From: Psychrobacter urativorans
Lineage (GTDB): Bacteria > Pseudomonadota > Gammaproteobacteria > Pseudomonadales > Moraxellaceae
NCBI RefSeq assembly: GCF_904846695.1
Contig: NZ_CAJHBR010000003.1
Coordinates: forward strand, 186,001-250,000
Direction: 5' to 3'
DNA length: 64,000 bases
Position numbers and translations under genes: made by a program. The stretch's first letter is position 1, and each line of letters starts with the position of its first letter. Shown here piece by piece: positions 11,955 to 20,200 of this stretch. The notes beneath the pieces are model-generated. The model searched no databases. It worked only from the letters and a program-made list of their open reading frames with translations, and was not told where the DNA came from.

Positions 11955-13388
11955 TTAAGCTGGAAGCTGTGCGTAATTGATACCACCCATTTGGGTCGCC
12001 AAACGCAATACTTGCGTGCTGTAGCCGACTTCGTTGTCATACCAAATATATACAGTGGCATGATTATCAGTAACGATAGTCGCTTGAGCATCAACGATGC
12101 CTACATGCTTAGTACCAACAAAGTCAGTAGACACTGCTTCGGTAGAGTCAGTATAAGCAATCTGTGATTGCCAAGTGCTACTGTTAGCGATATTACGTAA
12201 AAATTCATTTAACGCATCAGCACTAGCTGGAGCAGTTTTTAGGTTTAAATTCAAAATGGCTAGGCTCACATTTGGCGTTGGTACACGGATAGCATTGCCC
12301 GTCAGTTTACCGCTAAGCTCTGGTAATGCTTTACCAACAGCTTTGGCAGCGCCAGTGCTAGTAATAACCATATTCAACACTGCACTACGACCACGACGAT
12401 CGGCTTTATGATAGTTATCAATAAGGTTTTGATCGTTAGTGAAAGAGTGAATAGTCTCTACATGCCCATTCTCAATACCGAACTCATCGTTGAGTACTTT
12501 TAAGGTTGGGGTGATAGCGTTGGTAGTACAGCTAGCCGCACTCACGATAGTGTCATCGCCGACAGTATCGTTATTGACTCCATAAACAACGTTTTTGATA
12601 TCGCCGCCAGCAGGGGCAGTCAATAATACTTTACTTGCGCCTTTTGACTGCAAATGCTTACCTAAGCCATCTTCGTCTTTCCAGATGCCCGTATTATCAA
12701 TAATCAACGCATCGTTAATACCATAAGCAGTATAGTCGATTTCACTTGGGTCTTTAGCATAGATAACTTGTACAAAACGGCCATTAATCAGCAAGCCATT
12801 ATTGTCTTCATCGACGCTAACACTACCTAAAAAACCACCATGAACTGAATCACGCTCAAGTAATGAGGCGCGTTTGGCCAAATCACCAGCAGCGGCAGGA
12901 CGCACAACGATAGCTTTTAGCTGTAAGCCCTTGACGCTCGATGCTTGTGAAAGTAGCAAGCGAGTCAATACTCTACCGATACGACCAAATCCGTACAGCA
13001 CTACATCAGTAGCACCATTTACAGTATTATCATCTTTGCTCAGCGCTTGTAATACTTGCTGGATATCGCTGCCATTAGTAATTAACTGACCGACATCAAC
13101 ACGAGTAGCTTGGATATCACTAGCCGCTAAAGCTTTGACCATTGCTAACGTATCAGCAATCGCAATGGCTTTACTGTCTTGATGACGGATAGCTGCTTTT
13201 TGGTGCAGCGCTAGTACTTGGTTGATTGAGGTGGTATCAATAGCCTCACCAAACAAGGTAACTTGTACGTCTTGCTCATTATAGAGCTTATTAAGTAGAC
13301 CGATTAATTCGATCACTTGTTGTTCTTGATTATTATAATCGTTCAAACGGTCTTGATGTAATTGGCGTAAGGTATTAGCATTGCTCAC
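11955..13388 (-). CDS. gap: glyceraldehyde-3-phosphate dehydrogenase, long form
   Basis: Interconverts glyceraldehyde 3-phosphate and 1,3-bisphosphoglycerate. The dehydrogenase domain starts near VVLYGFGRIGRVLTRLL (Rossmann motif, about residue 130) and contains the catalytic Cys in SAASCTTNAITPTLK, the His-bearing ETIHSFTNDQN segment, and the C-terminal YDNEVGYSTQVLRL. About 125 helical residues precede the Rossmann fold, a layout I recognise from long GAPDH homologues in Pseudomonas and Acinetobacter; the role of the extension is unknown to me. I prefer the GTG ending at 13388 because AAGGA lies eight bases before it; the ATG at 13397 overlaps that site. Cofactor preference and whether it serves gluconeogenesis cannot be read from the sequence. 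Confidence 0.93.
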   Translation of the reverse strand: MSNANTLRQLHQDRLNDYNNQEQQVIELIGLLNKLYNEQDVQVTLFGEAIDTTSINQVLALHQKAAIRHQDSKAIAIADTLAMVKALAASDIQATRVDVGQLITNGSDIQQVLQALSKDDNTVNGATDVVLYGFGRIGRVLTRLLLSQASSVKGLQLKAIVVRPAAAGDLAKRASLLERDSVHGGFLGSVSVDEDNNGLLINGRFVQVIYAKDPSEIDYTAYGINDALIIDNTGIWKDEDGLGKHLQSKGASKVLLTAPAGGDIKNVVYGVNNDTVGDDTIVSAASCTTNAITPTLKVLNDEFGIENGHVETIHSFTNDQNLIDNYHKADRRGRSAVLNMVITSTGAAKAVGKALPELSGKLTGNAIRVPTPNVSLAILNLNLKTAPASADALNEFLRNIANSSTWQSQIAYTDSTEAVSTDFVGTKHVGIVDAQATIVTDNHATVYIWYDNEVGYSTQVLRLATQMGGINYAQLPA

Positions 13389-13740
13389 GAGAAACATCCT
13401 TATAGTCAGTAAAATGAATAGCACAATTAAGAGATAGGGTATAAATAGTTAAAACGCGGTAAAAAATGAGGCAAATAGCCTTGAGGGGAATAGCATTATT
13501 AATGTAGCTATAATAAGACAGCAACGAGGTCTAAATCATCACTGTCAGGGCCATAACAGCCTCTAAATCGCCTAGATTTTAGCCTAAAATGCCTTATTTT
13601 GCCAGTGATAACCGTAATTACTATTCTTTATGGGGGATAAAACCGCTTATTATCAGCATTGGCAAGCTAAATGAGGCAACTAAGTGGCGATAAACAGCAG
13701 GTAGCATGCGGATAACCAACCAATAGATAGCTGATAAATC
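13389..13740. other. intergenic region between the lipocalin and GAPDH genes
   Basis: 352 bases, no gene seen. It should hold the GAPDH promoter and the lipocalin transcript end; I found neither a clear -35/-10 pair nor a clear terminator. Confidence 0.5.
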
Positions 13741-14994
13741 TTAAGGCACTAAGTTAACAGTCTGACTACTTTGATGAGTCAACTTAAACTCTCTTAGATC
13801 GTAACCTTGTTGCTGAGCAATCTGACGATACTTAGCATAAGTTTGCTGACTAATATCAGGCGTACGACCTAGTAACCAAAGATAATCTTTGTCTGGGGTG
13901 CCTACTAAAGCTGTTTGATAATTAGCATCGCGCGCTAGTACCCAATAATCAGCACGGCCTACTGGCAACCAACGAATCCAAGAAGGCAAAAAGGTAACTT
14001 TTAGCTTACTACCAGTACTATCTACTGGTTTGGCTAAGCCATCTGCGGCAATCCCCTTGCCATCTTTACCCACACATTTATTGGTAACAACGATACCTGA
14101 GCCATCCGTTTTGCTAGTATAAGTAGCCGTCACATCGCGATCACAATTACGCTGAAAATACATGGGTAAACGGGCTATCTCATACCAAGTACCAGCATAC
14201 TTTGCTAAATCAACACTATCCACTGTAGTAGGATTAGTAGCAGATTTATGCATAATATCAGCAGGCTCAACCGCTAAGGTTGCCGCCTTCATACTAGCAG
14301 TAGGGATACTACCAGTAGTAGTACTGCTAACTATGTTAGCTGGTGCTGCATAAGCAGAAAAGGCAGCTAAAGGTATAATAATTGCTAACGCAATAGCGGT
14401 ATGCTTAAGTAAACCATTCATGAATATACGCTCTGGGATGTTGTTATGTTGTTGGTTGACGACTTGTTTGCACCCTAGCTTCGAGGGGTTTAACTTATCA
14501 GTATTTGTAATATTGCTATTAATTTTACTATTAATTTTATTATTATTGACAAGATTGCGGTTGCCACGGCTATTATGCATAAGGGGTTCAGCATTGTCAG
14601 CTTCAATATTTACCTGAATACCGCTAGTAGATGTAAAATCTTGAAAATCTTGCTTAATTTTTTTGCTTAGTGCATCGTTGCTATGTGCTATAGAGTTGCG
14701 AGAAAAACTAGTTTCGCTAGTCGCTTTTTTATAATCACCATTTATGTTCATAGCTTTTTCGACATAAGGCATACCTGATACACTGGCGGTATGCGCGTTT
14801 TTTTTATTAGCAATAACTTTAGCCATTGCTTGTGAAACTTCATTTTCGTAGCTGGCATCATTGCTGGCACGGCCAGTCTGGTGAGTGTTATCGCATCTCA
14901 AGTATGGACTACTGGCTTGGCTAAACTGATGCGACTGAGAACCAGCTGCCTGTGAATCAGTCCATACTGAATCAGGTAATCTATTGGTTTTCAT
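13741..14994 (-). CDS. lipocalin family protein with a long N-terminal extension (internal start at 14421 possible)
   Basis: The C-terminal part is a bacterial Blc-type lipocalin, thought to bind or repair lipid in the envelope: the fold opens with KYAGTWYEIARLP (lipocalin GxW motif) and continues through YWVLARDANYQTALVG and YLWLLGRTP. Directly before it, MNGLLKHTAIALAIIIPLAA followed by FSAYAAPA is a textbook signal peptide with an AxA cleavage site, beginning at an in-frame ATG at 14419-14421. Yet the frame stays open for about 190 further codons upstream, encoding a polar Asn/Ser/Lys-rich stretch with codon choice like the neighbours. Either translation starts at 14421 and the upstream frame is a leader, or the protein really has an extended N terminus with a buried signal sequence. 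Neither start has a strong ribosome site. Confidence 0.72.
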   Translation of the reverse strand: MKTNRLPDSVWTDSQAAGSQSHQFSQASSPYLRCDNTHQTGRASNDASYENEVSQAMAKVIANKKNAHTASVSGMPYVEKAMNINGDYKKATSETSFSRNSIAHSNDALSKKIKQDFQDFTSTSGIQVNIEADNAEPLMHNSRGNRNLVNNNKINSKINSNITNTDKLNPSKLGCKQVVNQQHNNIPERIFMNGLLKHTAIALAIIIPLAAFSAYAAPANIVSSTTTGSIPTASMKAATLAVEPADIMHKSATNPTTVDSVDLAKYAGTWYEIARLPMYFQRNCDRDVTATYTSKTDGSGIVVTNKCVGKDGKGIAADGLAKPVDSTGSKLKVTFLPSWIRWLPVGRADYWVLARDANYQTALVGTPDKDYLWLLGRTPDISQQTYAKYRQIAQQQGYDLREFKLTHQSSQTVNLVP

Positions 14995-15395
14995 AAAAAA
15001 TACCATTATCAATTATACAATGAGTTATTAGAATGGCTAAATGACCTTCGGTTGCTAGCTAACAGTATTAGTAACTCACACTGTCATCAACTAAAGTCTA
15101 TTCATTCTATCTGCATTTATGAGATAGAAAATGCTATCCAATTTCAAATTCTATAGTAGGCGCATGGTAGTCAGCTAACTAGTGTGGCAATGTAGGGAAA
15201 AGCAACGGTTTGTAAATAACAATGCACTGCATTCACAATTAGCAGTCACTAGTAACGGCTTTGTAATTTTTAGCTAAAACAATAACTTAAATTATAGCTG
15301 TACAGTATTTTACTATTGATTTTTATTATTGAACCATTCAGACGCCAGTGTATGTCACCTAGTAGCTCATGGCTCAAGCTAAAACTGGTGCTAGA
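14995..15395. other. intergenic region between the Nudix fusion and the lipocalin gene
   Basis: 401 AT-rich bases; no gene, terminator or clear promoter recognised on either strand. Confidence 0.5.
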
Positions 15396-16538
15396 TTAAT
15401 GCATTAAAAATTGACGGATTCCTGCGATACTTGTGGCGCCGTGGCTAGTTGCAACTTGATTTAACTTTGGCGCTAGCCCCCCTAAAGCGATTACTGGCAT
15501 ATCAGCTAGTTGGGCTAACGATGACCAAGCTTTCCATCCTAACGGCCTAGTACCAGGATGGGTTGCCGTTGCTAGTACTGGCGCTAAAAAAATACCGATA
15601 ACCGGCGGCTGTTTATGTTGCAAGCGTATCGCAGCTAATTTATTAGCGATTTGAATACTAGCTACATCGTGGCAACTGACTATCAAGGGATAGGCGGTAG
15701 TCAAGGGTTGCCTATCTTTAGCACTATGTTGGCAAGAATCAAACCACTCTAATAGCTCGCTATGGCTAAGATGCACAGCATTGACTCGCCCATTTAGGCC
15801 TTGATCATCTGAGGTGTTACTAGTTTCAGGGCTGATTTTAACATTGTCTTGGTTGGGCACTATGCTATAAATATCAGCTCTAGATGCTAGTAGCTGCTCG
15901 GCAAGGGAAGCTGAGTGGTGATCTTTGACCCTGATATAGACCCAAGCGCCTCTGGCGATATGCTGCTCATGGTAGTTTAACCATGCCTTACGGCTATTAT
16001 CAGCTGAGTGAAAGTGCGCTAAAGGATAGCTAATACTTATCTGTGCTGGCAGTCGCAACCAAGCCAAGATCGTCTGATTAGCTGCCGGTAATGGATACTG
16101 CCCTGCTAACAGCTCAGCTTCATCGACCCAAGTTAAGGCTTGCCCTTCTGACCCATAAGTATCATTTTTGTGTCGTTGATATTGCTCGCTACTAAGCGCC
16201 ACTTTATAGACCTGCAAGCATACTTTTTTATCGCCATAATCATGATACAAACGACCCAGTTTAACTGCGACATTGATACTAGTATTACTGATATCAATAG
16301 CAGTCTCCTCGCTCACTTCCCGTATCAATGCCGCGCTTGCATCCTCACCCTTGTCTATCTTGCCGCCAACGAACTCATAGCGATCACCTTGATGTTGGTT
16401 ACGGTTACGAAACCCTAGCAAGTACTGTTGTTTATAATGAATAACCGCTACTGCCACATTGATAACCGTAGCAGCTTGATCATTATTTGGCTTATTAGTA
16501 TCGATAGCGGCTTGCTGCGCTACAACTTCACCTTGCAT
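15396..16538 (-). CDS. Nudix hydrolase fused to thiamine-phosphate-synthase/TenI-like domain
   Basis: Two domains in one 380-residue chain. Residues about 20-150 form a MutT-like Nudix domain with a full Nudix box, GGKIDKGEDASAALIREVSE then E-T-A-I, preceded by RYEFV; this family clears oxidised nucleotides such as 8-oxo-dGTP. Residues about 175-380 resemble the ThiE/TenI barrel: the LAPVLATATHPGTRPLGW segment and PVIALGGLAP match the phosphate-binding loops of thiamine phosphate synthase, although the domain looks divergent and may not be catalytic for thiamine. The same fusion is known in pseudomonads. An AGGTG site six bases before the ATG supports the start. It stands alone, divergent from hemP. 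Confidence 0.88.
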   Translation of the reverse strand: MQGEVVAQQAAIDTNKPNNDQAATVINVAVAVIHYKQQYLLGFRNRNQHQGDRYEFVGGKIDKGEDASAALIREVSEETAIDISNTSINVAVKLGRLYHDYGDKKVCLQVYKVALSSEQYQRHKNDTYGSEGQALTWVDEAELLAGQYPLPAANQTILAWLRLPAQISISYPLAHFHSADNSRKAWLNYHEQHIARGAWVYIRVKDHHSASLAEQLLASRADIYSIVPNQDNVKISPETSNTSDDQGLNGRVNAVHLSHSELLEWFDSCQHSAKDRQPLTTAYPLIVSCHDVASIQIANKLAAIRLQHKQPPVIGIFLAPVLATATHPGTRPLGWKAWSSLAQLADMPVIALGGLAPKLNQVATSHGATSIAGIRQFLMH

Positions 16539-16670
16539 AAATCACACCTAAAAAATTTATAATTAGCCTGAGTACGGTTTTTTTGTAGTAGAAAAGTCCG
16601 TAGTAGTACTCATTATAAAGGCTTAAATACATCAGTTTAGTTAATTGCTAATATTTATTTATTTAATTGC

Positions 16671-16699
16671 TTGCAAATTACAAAATAGTAAATGATAAT
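16671..16699 (+). promoter_or_regulatory. hemP sigma-70 promoter
   Basis: TTGCAA (16671-16676) and GATAAT (16694-16699) are separated by 17 bases, an ideal spacer. The -10 element lies inside the Fur box, so Fur binding would directly block polymerase. Confidence 0.7.
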
Positions 16700-16707
16700 G
16701 ATTATCG
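16693..16707 (+). promoter_or_regulatory. Fur box upstream of hemP
   Basis: TGATAATGATTATCG matches the 7-1-7 Fur consensus TGATAAT-n-ATTATCA at 14 of 15 positions. It overlaps the predicted -10 of hemP, as expected for iron-repressed haem uptake genes. Confidence 0.85.
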
Positions 16708-16835
16708 TTACTTAAGCAAAGTTAGTGTTTTCCAACTTCTGTCTTTACCCTATTTACTCAGCTTATTTAGCTAGCTTGGCACTGATTTTTATCCCTATAA
16801 CTCACACCCTAGCCACTCATCAAAAGGAATTTATT

Positions 16836-17000
16836 ATGAGCATCGTTATTTCTCGTTATCTAAACTACCGTGACAACCGTTTGCCTACTATGCAATCTCA
16901 GCACTTATTTGCGCTGACTAATGAGGTGCGTATTGAACACGAAGGCGAAGAATATCGCTTACGCCTTACCCGTAACAACCGCTTGATTTTGACTAAATAG
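16836..17000 (+). CDS. hemP: hemin uptake protein HemP
   Basis: Small cytoplasmic protein of 54 residues. The C-terminal half, EVRIEHEGEEYRLRLTRNNR followed by LILTK, is the diagnostic HemP family signature. Members are iron-regulated and sit in haem-uptake loci; in some bacteria HemP is reported to act as a regulator or activator of the haem receptor gene. I start at the ATG at 16836 because AAAGGA stands seven bases upstream; the longer open frame beginning with GTG at 16725 would put the ribosome site inside the gene and add a spurious hydrophobic head. Unusually, no TonB receptor or haem transporter lies next to it; its neighbours are a Nudix gene and tamB. A Fur box covers the promoter and a strong terminator follows. 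Confidence 0.92.
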   Translation: MSIVISRYLNYRDNRLPTMQSQHLFALTNEVRIEHEGEEYRLRLTRNNRLILTK

Positions 17001-17093
17001 CCGCGTAGATGACTGAAGACGGCCAATCTTTACTTATTGAGAAAAAAGCTATCAAAAAAAAGCTTTAAAAGTCAGTATAAATATTATTAGTTA

Positions 17094-17136
17094 GCCAATA
17101 AAAAACGCCTTTAACTAGAAGGCGTTTTTTATTGGC
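17094..17136. terminator. bidirectional terminator between hemP and tamB
   Basis: A perfect 18-base stem (GCCAATAAAAAACGCCTT against its complement) closes a 7-base loop. Each arm ends in an A- or T-run, so it can stop hemP transcripts rightward and tamB transcripts leftward. Confidence 0.92.
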
Positions 17137-17243
17137 AGCTTTTATTGGCTGTTCTTATTAATCAACATCTAACCTGCGTCTATACCGTTTATGCGCTACC
17201 TTGCTGAGCTAGGACAATTGCAAACTAATACCATTACCAGCGA

Positions 17244-20200
17244 TTAAAATTGCAAGCTGTACACTACATCGACTGCATTTTCAGCAGCTGAGGTTGCTTC
17301 GACATAGATACGGCGAGTCAGCTGATAACGGATGGACAGACTACTTTGGGCGTTGAACACCCCGACCCCATAGCGTATATATAAATCAGGAGTAACATAA
17401 CCTGTGACGTTAACGTTAGTATCTTCACTATTGCCTGAGGCTTCAACCGTTAAGCTCTGTAGACCAAAAGCTTGACCTATTTGATTAGTCAGACTGCGAG
17501 TACCACTTAAGCCAAAGTTCAAGCCAGCAGCGGCTAAGTTATTGGTGACTTGTGATTTGAATCCTTGTTCACTAATCTGAGAAGGACTGCCATCATTGAT
17601 ACGACCAGTAACTAAAGCATTCATAGCTTGCTGTTGGGTTAAGCCGGCGTTATTGAATACTATAATATTAGGGCTTTCTATAGACCCTGTAACTCGCACA
17701 CCCACCGTATTATCACTGATAGTTTTAACCGCTTCGATACTTAAGTTAGGCTTCATAACGTCACCATTAAAACGCACTTGACCATAATTGAGTTCGAGAC
17801 TCTGTCCAAAAGCGTCAATACTAGTACGACGTGCTACTTGAACCACCCCTTTCGCTCGCATAACGCCTGTGCCATTTTGGGTGACATTAATAGCGCCAGC
17901 CAAAGGAATAACAGCACCGAAACCACGGAAGTTGATATCATCACCCAAATCTATACCAATATCAGCATTGATTGACCAAGGTTTAGAGATCGCTAGTACT
18001 TCCTCAATATTACCAATTAAACGTCTATCTAGCACCACGGCGTCTTCAGTCTGAGTGATAATATCTTCACTAGCTTCTGGCGGACGAATAGTAGCGGATG
18101 GCACACTGATAGCCCCAGCAATATTGACATAACGATCACTAGGTCGCACGATGATGTCTATATCTGGATTGACTTCAGCTAGTAGTAAAGGTGGCTGAGT
18201 CAACACTAAGCGCTCACCAATAATACTTAGCTTAGCTTGCAGCTTTTCACGCCAATCGATAGCTCCTGTCAAAGTACCTGCCCCTGTACCACTATTGAAC
18301 TTACCATCGACAGTCGCTTGGGTACCACGAATCTTAGCAGTAGCCCCAATTTTGGACAGATTGACTGGTAAGTCTAGCATCGCTACACGACCATCGACTA
18401 GTTTGACATCCCCATAGAACTGCGGTTTATCTAAAGTTCCGCCTAAGCCCCCTGCCATAGTAATATTGCCTTCTAATACCCGCATACCTGGGAAGAAAGG
18501 CTTAAATACTGCTAGATTTAACTCGTTAAGGACTACAGCTCCTGAGATAGGTTTTGGGGTTTTATAAGGATCAACAATGACCTCAGCGTAGCCACGAGCC
18601 CCGCGCCCTGTATTGATATCTGAGCGCAGCTTTAAACCTTCAGGAACGGATAAAGCAATTAGCGATACCCGCTGGTAGGGCAAGGTTACCGGTTCAGCAT
18701 CTCCGTCTTGAATCAAACCGATTTTGCCGTTGTCCGAGTATAAAGTAGTATTAATAGTTGGCGGCTTACCACGTTGCCAGCCAACAATTGCCTTACCATT
18801 GATTTTGCCATGCCAATCAATATCGTCCGGCAAAAATATAGCAAATAATGAAGTATCAATCTTCTGTACAGTGAGGTTGACTTGGCCTGCGGCAGCAGAT
18901 GCTATTAAGTTTTCGCGCAAACATAACTTACCAGTCTGATCTGCAGCCTGCCAGCAATGCGCTGCCAACTGTACTTTTAGATCGCTATTATTATTACTTG
19001 GCAAATTGACGATCAATTGTGCTGGTTGTACTTGATCTAGAGTGGCATATTGAGACTTAACTCGACCGTTCCCTATAGCTCCGGACCAGCTAAGCTTGGC
19101 ACGGTCAAACCCGCCTTTGAGTCTAGCAGAGATATCAAGCTGATCATTTGCAACAGCAAGATTTAGGGTATGTGCCTGCTCAGTCCCATTAAAGGCGGCA
19201 TTGACATTTTTGAAACTCTGACCAGAGACGTCTAAGCCTTCGGCACTGATAATCAGCTGGCTTGGACTATTAGCCAGATTGACTAGCTTACCGCGTATCT
19301 GACCTTGACGTAGGATAATGCCAGGTAACGAAATACGCTCGCCTACCAAATCGATATAAATTGTTGGTAGCGCCTCTCCGTTGGGCTGCGATAAAGTGGC
19401 CCCGCCAGTTACTTTACCCGCTAATTTATCTGAGAGCTGATCGAGGCTAGTGATGTTGATTTTTGTTTCTAACTGCTTAGCATTACCATTAGCCGTCAGG
19501 TAATTGTCTCCCCAACGCAGTACGACATCATTAGCATTCAAGCTCTCAATGAGGCCATTAACTTGATTATATTGCGCTTCAGCATCTTGAGTTTGTAGAC
19601 GCTTAAAGTAACTGGAAAGATCTGCTGGTAGATTGAGCTTAGCTGACAAGCTACCTTTGGCCGTCAACGGCTGTCCTTTCAAACTTCCGCTTAAATTAAA
19701 GCGCTTTAAATTAACAACTTGTTTGGTTTTACCCCAACTACCATCAGTATCAATGGTTCCTGTGATCACACTAGGGGTATCTTTGAGGAAATACCCTAGA
19801 TTAAAGCGATCCATAACCGCATTAATATTCCACGCTATTGCTTTACGCACATCTACGGTGCCTTTAGCATCGATACTACCGGCAGCACCCACATGACGGA
19901 AGCGCTTGATACGAATAAGCTGTGAGTCGCCACTAGCATCTAGGGTTAGCTTACCGGCTGGCAATTGCTCAGCATCAAGTATCCCATCAAAGTTGATAGC
20001 AAACTGCTGTAACTTACCTTTAGCGTTGACTTGGTTTTTAGGGGCTGACTGCCACTCACCGCTAGTCACTAAGTCACCAGTCACTATAGCTGGATTATTA
20101 GGCAAGAAATAACCTACGTTAAAGTTATCAAAACGCCCAGTTAGTTTCCAGCCTAGGTTTTTGCGGAGATCAACCACCCCTTTGGCTTTTACCGCTCCCG

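Noticed and set aside
16725-16835. 37-codon upstream extension of hemP in the same frame
   Set aside because: A GTG start without a ribosome site; the ATG at 16836 has AAAGGA at ideal spacing and gives the normal HemP length.
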